A stretch of DNA of 64,000 bases from Sesamum alatum (lineage: Eukaryota; Streptophyta; Magnoliopsida; Lamiales; Pedaliaceae), in contig JACGWO010000012.1 in NCBI GenBank assembly GCA_034509735.1, positions 1,550,001 through 1,614,000 of the forward strand, in the 5' to 3' direction. Made by a program: the position numbers and the translations under genes. The notes under the pieces are model-generated. The model ran no database searches. It was not told the origin of the DNA and worked only from the letters and a program-made list of their open reading frames with translations. Shown piece after piece: positions 1-10,146 of this stretch. The stretch's first letter is position 1. Each line of letters begins with the position of its first letter.

Positions 1-1340
1 TATTTAATATGGCATAGTAAATAATTCATGATACTATTCAACATATATACACCCACACAACAGGCAAAAGTAAACGTGTGGTTTGGATAAATTAGTGAAT
101 GTTAATTTATGAGATAATAACCCCCTACTAATCTGCAAAACTATGTAATGGAACGCGGTAAACATGGCCTAAAACCATCTTCATAAGACCCTATATTAAT
201 CCAGCCAAGTAGGGTGTTTACAACAAATTTTGGTGGCCCGCTATTATGTTGAAGGGCCCGGTATAGGGTCCTATTGGCCCCAAATTACAATCCAACCATT
301 TTTGGTCGGATTATAATCGGTGGGGTCCACGGTCTTATTCAATTACTTTTTTTTTTCTTTTTGTCCCCATTATTCTTGAATATTATGGGCCCACGCATAT
401 TTTTTGTCACCGTTATGTTTTTTCTTCCTTTGTGTCCCCATTGATCAATCGGTGAGGCTCATGCATATTTCTTGCAATAATATGAGGTAAACACATTATC
501 CACAAACCTAACCATATTATGCCCAACAAAATATCCAAAGTAAACACATAACGCACTTGTACTATCCAAGTCAATAAAAAAAATTAATGTGAATTCAATC
601 TAACACCCAATAAACTAATATAGTCTTACAAACAAGGCTTAATTACACTTCAGACGGTATGATTGAAATTAATGAGACAAATGAAAGTATTATGGACAAA
701 GTGCAGAAGAACTATCGAAACAAAATAGACAAAAAAAATAATAATAATACAAAAAGGGCGTGGGCCACCCAGATTACAATCCTACCCAACTTGGTTGGAT
801 TCTAATCGGGGGCCAATGTAATGGCGGGCCGCCAGGAAACATTGTAGATGGATCATTGGATTGAATTGACATGGATATCAAGCTCAATAGAGGCTGATAA
901 AAATGACCTAAATGTAGTTCAATACACCGCATTCCAATATCTTTTGTTTTGGAGCTACAAAACAACTATCCGAAATCTTATGCCTTCTATATTGCACTAA
1001 TGTAACCAACACAAAAATCTATGGTTAATTTGTCCAATTTTGTTTAAATGTCACGAATTTAAACCTTACTGAAAATGTACAACTCGTCACTTTATGTGGT
1101 GTATTATGGATGGTAGTGGCTAACCCATAATGCCAATTCAGTGAAAATTGAGCTTGATTTACTGGTATGTTTGTAGGCTTACAAAGATTATGTTTGTGGG
1201 CTTAAAGAAATTAATAGTTGGACAATATCTTAATAAACTTTGGCAAAATGAATATTTCATGACGGTTAGTTTCTCTTAATCAACACACAATAATTTTTCA
1301 AAACTTAAAACTTTGTACACAAATTAAATAATTCGACTGA
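1..1340. other. AT-rich intergenic DNA, no gene recognised
   Basis: No open frame here resembles a known protein. Two stretches can fold as hairpins and look alike: arms at about 284-297 with 304-320, and 772-787 with 792-810. Both have the form ATTACAATCC...GGATTnTAATCGG. They may be ends of a decayed transposon. The stretches at 350-415 and 425-480 are loose copies of each other (GTCCCCATT ... CATATTT). Confidence 0.5.
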
Positions 1341-1579
1341 GGGTAAATTATATTTTTGGTCCTATATATAGCTATTTATTCATTTTTGTTCCTAATGTTT
1401 ATGTGCCACGATTTTGATCCCCAATGTTTATTATTTTTCTTACAAATTTGGTCCTACGTCAAATTAGTGATCAAATCTATAAAACGTTGTAAACATTAGG
1501 GACCAAAATCATGGCATGTGAATATTAGGGACCAAAAATGAATAGGTGGCTGTAGAAGGACCAAAAATGTAACTTACCC
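1341..1579. mobile_element. Foldback / MULE-derived MITE
   Basis: The sequence is an imperfect palindrome. The left end GGGTAAATTATATTTTTGG is matched in reverse complement by the right end (GGGTAAGTTACATTTTTGG), and similarity continues inward for over 100 bases through repeated TTTGGTCC motifs. It has no coding capacity. I could not read a clean target duplication. Confidence 0.7.
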
Positions 1580-1945
1580 TTATAATAATATTTTTCTGTT
1601 ATTTTCACCAAATTTTTTATAAATATTTATAAGATAAATTATTATTTGATAATTAATTATATTAAAACCAAAATCAAAGACATTTCGTGACCTCAAAATA
1701 TTCTTTCTTAAATTATAAAATAAAGTTTAAGCTCGTGAATCTAAATTTAAGTTTTTGCAATCAAATTTTAATATATGATAAAATGCCAACAAATGTCATT
1801 AAATGAATAAAAATACTTACATCCTATAATACTAATTGAAACAAAATTACTACTTTAAATCTATTGTTTCTATATGTTTTAATTGAACCAAATAAAAATT
1901 ATTATTTTTCTTCTTTCATTATAAAGAATGGGTAAATTATATTTT

Positions 1946-4900
1946 GGGAAAAATGCACTTTTGTTCCCATAGGACATGGGTTGTTGCAATTTTGGTCGCA
2001 TTGTTTATGGGCTTAGCATTTTGTTCCCAAGGGGTAACGGACGTTAGGTTCTTGACGAAAATCAGCGCACGTGTTCTCACTTCCTCGTTAATTAACAGAA
2101 GTGGTTTCGGTTTTCCACTAACATAACACTCACGTGCCCTAAGTTAACAGAAACCTCAGTCAAACAAATCGATCATCATTCCTTCTTCTCCCAAATCTGG
2201 AAAAAAACAAAAAAAAAAAAAAAAAAAAACCCTAAGTCTTTCTTCTCTCTAAATTCGCACTAAATCCCTCCAAAAAATTCCATAAACATCCCGATTGCAA
2301 GTGAAGATCTCTGGTGCTGAAGGTCGCGAAAGGATGTTGAAGGCCATGGCTCTGAGGAGTAGCCGTTTTAACCACCTCCCACCTCTGAAATACGATAAGT
2401 TTACTCTTTTGGGATTCCGTGGTTTTGTTTGTTTAATACTTGCTTTTGCAAAATAATGTTGTGTTTTATGCTCTGCGAAGAACGAGAAATTTTGTTTAGA
2501 GTGGTGTTGGTTGCTGTAGAAATTAGGGCTCTTTTATTTGGTGTATTTTGAATAAAATATTGTTGATTTGTATAAATATTAGTTTGTTGTTTGTTGGTAT
2601 GTTGTTGTATAAAATATTGTAGTTGGATAAAATATTATTATTGGTTGTTGTTAGTTGTTTGCTTTTAGGGGTTTATGGGGTTCCGACTATTGTCTCTTTT
2701 TTTTTTTTTCCTTTTGTTCTTCCCATTATTTTATTGCAGTTGTTAATGAACCTTATATCACTCTAAAAATACATAATGAGGGAGGGGGACTCGTACACAG
2801 TCCCAATCCTGAGTATGTAGGAGGGTGTGTAAGGTACTTTAACTATGTGGATGTAGATGATCTAACAATCATAAATTTAAACAAGCTGTGTGGGGAAATA
2901 GGTAATTCAAGAGAGAAAAAGTATTACAAAATTGATAGGTCTACAATAAGCTCAGACAAATTTTATATAAAAACAGACATTCTATAACTTTGTGGTAGTT
3001 AGCAAATCAATAGGGAAATTGTATTGGACTTAGATGCAGTACAAGACACCCCTGAAGTTGATGTTGGTGCCATTCAACCCACTGCTGTAAATGAAAAACA
3101 ACTTGTGATAGATAATGATGCAATATTTGAGGCTAATGATTGTGAGAAAAACTGCATTATGGAATGCTGCTAAGGCAAGTACAAAGTCTGAATTTAAGAT
3201 GAGAATGTAGGAAATAATCAAACTAAATGGAAAGGTGGCTGAGTGGTTAAGTGATAAGCCTCCAATTCATTGGAGCAGGGCTTGTTTCAATACATTTCCC
3301 AAATGTGATATGTTATTGAACAATATTTGTGAATCATTTAACAGTTGCATCTTTGAAGCAAGAGAGAAACCATTTTTAACAATGCTTGAGTTGATTAGGG
3401 AATTTATCATGTTGAGGTTGACAGAAAATAGAGATTAGGCTCAAAAGAAGTGGTTTGACAAAAAAAATTTGTCCAAAAATAAGAAAGATACTTGACAAGA
3501 ACATGGACACAGCAGCTGACTGCATTCCCATAAAATCGAACCAATATAACTATGAAGTATCATGTTATGATGGGGTTGGGTATGTGGTTAATTTGCAGAA
3601 AAGCACATGTAGTTGCAGGAAATAGGACTTGACTGGCATTCCATGTAATAATGCCATTAGTGCAATATGCAGTCAAGTCCTTGATCCAGAGGATTTTGTT
3701 ACTCCATGCTATAGTGTGCATACTTTTAAGAGGGTCTACCAAACTGCAATCATCCCTGTAAATGGCCTTAAGTTGTGGGCTCAGACATGACATATTCCTC
3801 CACTTTCACTCAATTTTGGTAGAAAACCAGGTAGACCATCAAGAGCTAGAAGAATGGAGCCAGATGAAGTATCAAACAGATAGAGGAGAAGCAGCAGAAG
3901 GGGCCGGAAAAAACCAATCAAGCTGAAGAAGCAATCTTACACTGTAAAGTGCCACTACTGTGGAGGTACTGGCCACAAACCAAAAAGACTGTGAGAAGAA
4001 GAAGAATAAGGAGGACAACAATAGGCCCAAAGAAAACCGACTTTAAGTTATATATATTTCAACTGCTTTATTCTTCTAATGTCATGTAATGTTTTATTCA
4101 AAACTGGATCCTTTATTTTTCTAATTTACATATCTTGTTTTTACAGGCAAGGAAAAGGACCATTCAAACTCCTGTGTTGCAAAGTTAGGAGTTCATATCT
4201 GTAACTATTGTTCCTTTACTGGTTTATTGCTCAAATGGTTAAAACTGACTGAGATTCTTAGACATTGCAGGTCAGAAGCCAGCCCCCTACATAAGCAATC
4301 CAAAGTCAAGATGTTAATGTTATGGAAGAACGGGTAATTATTAAGTTTAAAATGCATGATTTAGTTAATTGTAAATGACATATTTTCTTTGTATGTAGGT
4401 ATCTCAACCACTTAGGCACATTTTCTCACAATGTTCGAACGTCAATAAAGCATCAGGGAGCCAAGTGCCTTTTTTAACAAAATGAGGAAAAAGGTTTGTC
4501 ACCATGACAAACCTTTCGGCTGCAATACACGCAACCAAGAAGAAGAAACCAAGCAATTGAATTCAGTTTTTGGATTTTGTAAAGTTTTTTGAGGATGTAA
4601 TTAGATTTTTGGGAATCAAATCTGCAATTTTTGGGAAAATTTGCAATCTTTGAGCAATTGCAAACATTAACAATTCTTTTGTGATGTCAATTGCAGCATA
4701 GTTGACAGGGGAAAACATGGCAATTTCTGTGTAATTGGGGCAAATTTCTGTATAGTTGGCAGGGGCAATTTTTTGTATAGTTGGCACGGGAAAACATGTT
4801 CCAATTCCAAACAATTTGTTTTTTTCCCTCAATGTAGTTGGTTCGTTTTTGCTTTTAATTTTCTTGTGCTTTTAGTGTTTTTTTTTTGCAGTAATTTATA

Positions 4901-5206
4901 ATAATATTGTTATAAAATATCAGATTATATGTATCAAATTTACATAAATTTAGTTAAATCAAGATATTAAAATACATTTTATAGAAAGAAAGTCTTCAAA
5001 TTGGAGCCAAAATATGGAGAAATACCACCTTCAAGACCTCTAGTGGTTTTCAAACCGTAAAAAACCACATTTGAAAGTTAAAGGTGGTTTTCCATCCACA
5101 TTTTAACACCTTCAATAGAGTAGGGACCAAAAGTGCTGAGCCCGTAAACAATGGGATCAAAATTGCAACAACCCATGTTCTATAGGATCAAAAGTGCATT
5201 TTTTCC
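1946..5206 (+). mobile_element. Mutator-like element (MULE), 3.26 kb, decayed
   Basis: Terminal inverted repeats of about 85 bp start GGGAAAAATGCACTTTTG on the left; the right end (5122-5206) is the near-exact reverse complement. The flanks carry a perfect 9-bp duplication, TTATATTTT, at 1937-1945 and 5207-5215, the size Mutator transposases make. Inside are pieces of a MULE transposase on the + strand (separate entry). A poly(A) run lies at about 2206-2229. The element sits inside an older foldback. Confidence 0.88.
2733..4045 (+). pseudogene. MULE transposase remnant (mudrA-like)
   Basis: Several scattered pieces belong to the plant MuDR transposase family, which cuts and pastes MULE DNA in the nucleus. 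An N-terminal piece (about 2733-2985) has the GGCVRYFNYVDVDDL signature. A C-terminal piece (3235-3438) has FPKCDMLLNNICESFN and the AREKPFLTMLELIREF block. Next comes a SWIM-type zinc finger (about 3590-3660; STCSCRK then GIPCNNA), with the expected His replaced by Asn. A CCHC-like zinc knuckle lies near 3947-3995 (CHYCGGTGHKPKR). The central DDE catalytic region expected between the first two pieces is missing, and stops and frameshifts break the rest. It cannot encode an active enzyme. Confidence 0.8.
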
Positions 5207-5519
5207 TTATATTTTTGTCCCTATATGTAGCACTTATTTGCTTTTGGTCCTTAAGGTTCACGTGACACGATGTTGATCCATAATGTTCACAAATATTTAC
5301 AGATTTGGTCCTACCATCAAATTTTGGATTAAATTTGTAAAAATTTATAAACACTAGGGACCCAAATCGTACACATGAACATTAGGGACAAAAAAACGAA
5401 TAAGTTAGTATATGTATGGACCAAAAATGTAATTACTCATTTGACTAATATTTTTAGGTTTGGCAGGCCTGGATTTAACTTTCGTCAATTTTTCCCAATT
5501 GCGTTGTGAACTATAATAA

Positions 5520-5946
5520 GGATAAATTACGGTCACTTCCCCTAAGGTTTGGTATAATTATAAATACCCCTTCATTATTTTGGAAAATTATAAATACCCC
5601 ATAAAGTTTATAATTTTTAATCAAACGCCTGAAATTGATCATTTTACCCTTGAATTTTTCTTTAAATTATAGAAAAATTAGTCGAGTTAAATTACATTAT
5701 TGCTCATCTGTGTAAAAAAATCTTTCCCTATGCATTGTAATCTAAAATGTTTCAAAAAAGTATAAGAATTAAATAAAAAAATTCAATTTGCATAAGGGCA
5801 TTTTGGTCTGTTTATCCATAAAATTGGATGAAAATCAGTTATTTGTTAAGCGGTTACAAACCTCATGAGATATTTATAAGTTTTCAAACAACGAGTGAGT
5901 ATTTATAATCATGCGAAACCTCATGGGAGGTAGCTGTAATTTACCC
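5520..5946. mobile_element. MULE-type MITE, 427 bp
   Basis: Inverted ends GGATAAATTAC (left) and GTAATTTACCC (right) continue inward as an imperfect palindrome. A perfect 9-bp duplication CTATAATAA flanks it at 5511-5519 and 5947-5955. It is non-coding. The 9-bp duplication points to mobilisation by a Mutator-type transposase. Confidence 0.85.
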
Positions 5947-6065
5947 CTATAATAAAAAAGTAGAGGCTACTATTTGGATGCATTTATTATTGTACACTTT
6001 ATGATATTGAAGATCATTTTGAATAAGCAAAACAATCTAGTCCAATCTACCTAACTTTTAATTTA

Positions 6066-6501
6066 GGGTGAATTACAATGACATTTTTTTATATTTGGCA
6101 TAATTACGGATATTTCCTAATTTGTTTAAAAATAACAACTATCCCCGGAGTCTATAATTTTTAACCAAAGGTCTAAAATTGTTCATTTTGCCCTTAATTG
6201 TTTTCTTAAAAATATAGAATATCAGCCGAGGCAAATTACATTATTGCTCCTCTATATAAAAAAAACGTAAGAGACCCTCTTCTTGCACATTTTAGTTTTA
6301 AAAAGTTCAAAAATTTTAAAAATTAAATAAAAAATAATTCAGTTTGCATAAAGGCATTTTGATCAGTTCACCCATAAAATGGAGGGAAATAGGTTGTTTG
6401 TTAGACAGTTACAAACCGCAAAGGGTATTTGTAATTTTTGAAAAAATGAGGAGCTATCCGTAATTATATCAAATCTTAGGAGAGGTCATTGTAACTCGCC
6501 C
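6066..6501. mobile_element. MULE-type MITE, 436 bp
   Basis: Ends are GGGTGAATTAC and GTAACTCGCCC, with long internal inverted similarity. A perfect 9-bp duplication TTTAATTTA flanks it at 6057-6065 and 6502-6510. It is related in sequence to the element at 5520-5946 and is non-coding. Confidence 0.85.
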
Positions 6502-6754
6502 TTTAATTTAAATAGATGCAAGAGAAGGTACTATTGAAAAAGGAGTTATAATTTTTCTTTTATATATATATATATATTATGGATTCAATACATTCAAATT
6601 CAAAAAACTAATTTAATACATTAATAATTCAAATCAATGAATACATTCAAATAAGATAAAAAAAAAAAAAAAAACAACAAAACTACTATAGAAGTAGACA
6701 TACAATCGCATTTACGGAACTCAAACTCAATGAAAATATTGTAAGACTTTAACC

Positions 6755-7618
6755 GGGCAAATCTCATTTTTGGTCCTATATATTAGGCCCTGTTTAATTT
6801 TGGTCCCATTCGTTACAAAAGTCTCAATTTCAGGACAATATGTTTTGATTTGTATCGATTTTGATCCCGACGTCAAAATTTGACGGAATACATTAATGTC
6901 CGTTAAATTAAAACACGTGTTGCTCACGTGTGTGTATCCCAGGCGTATTTGAATACATATATTGACAGAAAAGGGGCAATAAAAAATTAAGGTTTTTCAC
7001 TCTTCACCCAAATTCCATTTCTGCTCCTTCTTCCTCTGCCAAAGATTAAAGGGTTTTCCAACGTTACCCCGAATCATTCCGGGGAACCCAGAAAATTTTT
7101 CGACCTTTTCTTTTGTGTAAATTTTTGGGTTTTATTGAATGGGGTTTACCGAGAACGGCGATCAAAATCAAGGATTTTTCTCCCAATCTTCACAGAGCAG
7201 TTAATGAAGAGAGCAGAAAGCGAGGATTGCACATGGCCCGGGCCGCGAAGGAGCAGCATTAGCGACCAAATTATAGTCAAGAACTCAAACTGTAAATGAG
7301 AATTCGCAGATCTGGAAACAGAAATGAAGTAACCAGCTCACAACTCAATTTTGCTGCTGCCCAGAGTAAAGAGTGAAGAACCCTAATTTTTTATTGCCCA
7401 TTTTTTGTCAATATGTGTATCCAAATACTCCTGGGATACACACACGTGAGCAGCACGTGTTTTAATTTAACGGACGTTAATGTATTCCATTAAATTTTGA
7501 CGTTGGGATCAAAATTGATACAAATCAAAATATATTGTCCTGAAATTGAGACTTTTGTAATAAATGGGATCAAAATTGAACAGGACCTAATATATGAAAC
7601 TAAAAATGAGATTTACCC
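6755..7618. mobile_element. Long-TIR MULE/foldback, 864 bp
   Basis: Inverted repeats of about 250 bp begin GGGCAAATCTCATTTTTGG and end with the complement (...GAGATTTACCC). The flanks are ACTTTAACC (6746-6754) and ATTTTAACC (7619-7627), a 9-bp duplication with one difference. The unique centre (about 7010-7380) is richer in G+C than its surroundings and has the look of a captured 5' gene end, but I cannot identify a source gene. Confidence 0.82.
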
Positions 7619-7903
7619 ATTTTAACCTTATCTATCAAGCAAGGTCCAATTGATTATAAGGTTATAATTTGTCACTAATACATATAATGCATTAATGCTT
7701 ACCAACACTGTATTTGGATTTGGATCAAGTTATGGAAAGTAAAATTTAAATTTACTTGCCCTTATTTTTCGGTTATTGTAATGTCTAAGTAATGTAATAT
7801 CCTTCCAAACACAATAAACTATGTACTATAGTAAAAAAATAAAATAAATGAATTTTGACAATTATTCATAAACACATATTTTTTGACGTAAAGATTAAAT
7901 AGA

Positions 7904-8709
7904 AGAGTTAATTACACTTAAATCCCCTTTGAGAATGTGAAAATACACTTCCCAAAAAGAGGTTTTAAAATTATACTTATACCCCCTCCAAAAGTTCACC
8001 ATTTACACTTGACTCTTCCGTTACAGTTTGGACAAAATGCTGATGTCAGTAAAAAAAATCAATTTTACCCATCATTCAATATTCCCCTGTAATATTTTTA
8101 TACTTGTAAGGGGTAAATGCAATTATATATATATATATATATATTGTCAAAAGAGTGTAATTATAATAAAATATTGCTCCAAAAATTATACCAATTGGAC
8201 ATAAAGTAGTCATACATGAATGGAGAAACTAATCATCTTTTGGTGTTTTTTTTACTTCATTGTTGTAATTATTTTAAGAAAATGTCTTGTTCAAGTACTT
8301 CATCTAGTGTTTCAAAAATATATGCAACAATGGTGTTCACCTTACCCATATATAGTAAGCAAAAAAAATAACTAATTTTTCATTCATAAACGAGTATTTT
8401 TTGTCCTAGTAGTTATAATTCGAGAATAATATTTTATTATAATTACACCAATTCGACTTTATATATAATGCATTTACCCCCTTAGAAGTATAAACTATTA
8501 CATAGTAATGTTAAATGAGGGATAAAATTAAATTTTTTATTTTTTTGTTTTTTTTTTTTCTGTCGTCAATATTTTTTGTTCAAATCATAACGGATGAGGC
8601 CAATGTGTAACTGAATAATTTTTGGAGGGTGTGTAAATATAATTTTAAAACCTTTTTCAGAAGAAAATATGATTTCATATTTTAAGAAAGGGTGTTACGT
8701 ATAATTAGG
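7904..8709. mobile_element. Probable foldback element
   Basis: The left part (GTTAATTACACTTAAATCCC, then a CCCCTCCAAAAGTTCACC block and a CCGTTACAG block) is mirrored on the right (CATAACGGATGAGGCC, TTTTTGGAGGGTGTG, GTTACGTATAATTAGGCC). Flanks TAAATAGAA and TAAATAAAA could be a worn 9-bp duplication. Boundaries are approximate and it is non-coding. Confidence 0.5.
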
Positions 8710-8906
8710 CCTAAATAAAATTATCTCATTATTTTCTTCGCAAAATCTAATAGTCAAATATAGCATAGAGTGCGATGCTACGTTGTAGTGTATAAAGTAC
8801 CACATTGATTGACAAATCGTAGGTCAATTTTTCATTGGAATTGAGTGTTTGAACTTAACTCTCATCATAGAACTTGTAATCTTATGTAGGTGTATTATGA
8901 TATGAC

Positions 8907-9131
8907 AGTGATTGATCTATAATACTTACTCCAATGAGCTTGGCTTATTGGTATATTAATCGCTTATTGAATGAAGGTGGCTGGTCTATAATGTTTAAAT
9001 CTAATGAAGGTTGGGTTTGACCCTACTGGTATGTGGGTTGAGCTTACGTGATGATAATGACTGGTCTATAATGTTTAATTCGATGAAAATTAGATTTAAC
9101 TTACTGGTATATTGATTGGGCTACGGTGACC
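8907..9131. repeat. Degenerate tandem repeat, about 75-80 bp unit, 3 copies
   Basis: Three successive units (about 8907, 8977 and 9058) share TGGTCTATAATGTTTAA, then (C/T)GATGAA, a GTTTGACCTACTGGTAT-like block and a GGCTTA-like tail. A more distant relative occurs near 1110-1190. No coding function is apparent. Confidence 0.55.
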
Positions 9132-9348
9132 AAATTAAATAACTATAGTGGTCACAATGAGTTTAACTCAACCTAATTCTTATGTTATCTTACTAATATA
9201 AAAAATAAAGAATTTTTTTACTCACAAACAATGATTAACTGGTCGCGCGTACGGTGACCAAACTAATGGGGCTACAGTGACCAAATTGAATAATTGCAGT
9301 GGTCACAATCAGTTTAACTCGACCTAATCTTTATGTTACTTATACTAA
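9127..9348. repeat. Direct duplication next to Helitron ends
   Basis: The block GGTGACCAAATTAAATAACT...GTTATCTTACTAATATAAAA (about 9127-9205) recurs at about 9268-9362 with few changes. Each copy runs into a Helitron-like 5' region (TAATATAAAAAA followed by ACTCACAAA or ACTTACAAA). This suggests a segment copied together with, or by, a Helitron. Confidence 0.5.
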
Positions 9349-9590
9349 TCTATATTAATATAAAAAAAAAATCCCGCTTTTACTTACAAAGCGCGGTTAC
9401 ATACATCGCAACACCAATTTTTGTTATTCCTATAATGCCCCTAAATTGGTTCCTTCTCTTTATTTCTTTCTTTATTTTTTTGAAATATGATGTGTTGGTT
9501 TATTATATATTTTTTTTATTTATAATATATTTTAAAATATGAAATATTATTTATTATATGCACGCAAGGATGGATTGCCATTTCGACTAG
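9349..9590 (+). mobile_element. Non-autonomous Helitron, 242 bp
   Basis: It starts with TCTATATTAATATAAAA directly after an A and ends ...CGACTAG directly before a T, the A^T target and TC...CTAG ends of plant Helitrons. A GC-rich, potentially hairpin-forming stretch (GCACGCAAGGATGGATTGCC) lies just inside the 3' end. It is closely similar to 17105-17345. It has no coding capacity and must have been mobilised by a Rep/helicase encoded elsewhere. Confidence 0.82.
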
Positions 9591-10146
9591 TATAAAAAAG
9601 AAAGAACCTCTTCATTCACAAACGGTGGTTAATAACATTGCCACACCAATCTTAAAATACGACAATTATACCATTATTAGATAATTTTAAAAATTAATCA
9701 CAATTATTATTTTTTTTATAAAAGCGACCTCACGTAATTTTTCTTATTATACGTTTTTCTTTAACAAATAACATTTGTTTATTAATTACTCATACACATC
9801 TAAAATTATTCTTTTTAATTAATTTTGATAAATTATTTATTTTATGTTTTAAGCATAACATAAATTTAAATTATTCCGATATTAGAAAAAATAAAAATTA
9901 GTAGCACTAACCACATAGTTTTCCTCGCACACTGTTTAATTTTCTGAAAATTCAAGAACCCAAACATCGCCTAGATCTATTTCTCCAATCAACAACGTGG
10001 TTGTCTGAAATTAGCAGCAAGCATGTCCCGTCATCAGCAATTGCGTGTACTCTCCTACTGCTGAAGAAGTTTACATAAGGAAGCAAGCATTCGACTTCTC
10101 ATTTCACACTTCTCATCAATCCCAACACAAGAATACGAACCCCAAA
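9591..10146. other. Upstream region of DPL1
   Basis: The first 80 bases resemble the inside of a Helitron 5' end (AAGAACCTCTTCATTCACAA then ACGGTGGTTA), so a truncated Helitron probably abuts the one before it. The remainder is AT-rich and then becomes the promoter and 5' leader of the lyase gene. An in-frame ATG at 10045 would add 34 residues, but family comparison favours the ATG at 10147. Confidence 0.5.

Larger units (their letters stand above)
1930..5438. mobile_element. Foldback element split by a MULE insertion
   Basis: The left stub (1930-1945, GGGTAAATTATATTTT) and the right part (5207-5438) together form an element of the same type as 1341-1579. The right part reads TTTTTGTCCCTATATG... 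and ends in ...CCAAAAATGTAATTACTC. The two pieces were separated by the element at 1946-5206, which duplicated 9 bases of the host foldback. Confidence 0.7.

Noticed and set aside
2655..2987. A stand-alone 110-residue gene
   Set aside because: Its latter part is the N-terminal domain of MULE transposase; the first residues are low-complexity read-through.
10045..10146. Upstream in-frame ATG extending DPL1 by 34 residues
   Set aside because: Plant relatives start near the ATG at 10147, judged by the distance to the conserved YEPL; the extra residues look like leader.
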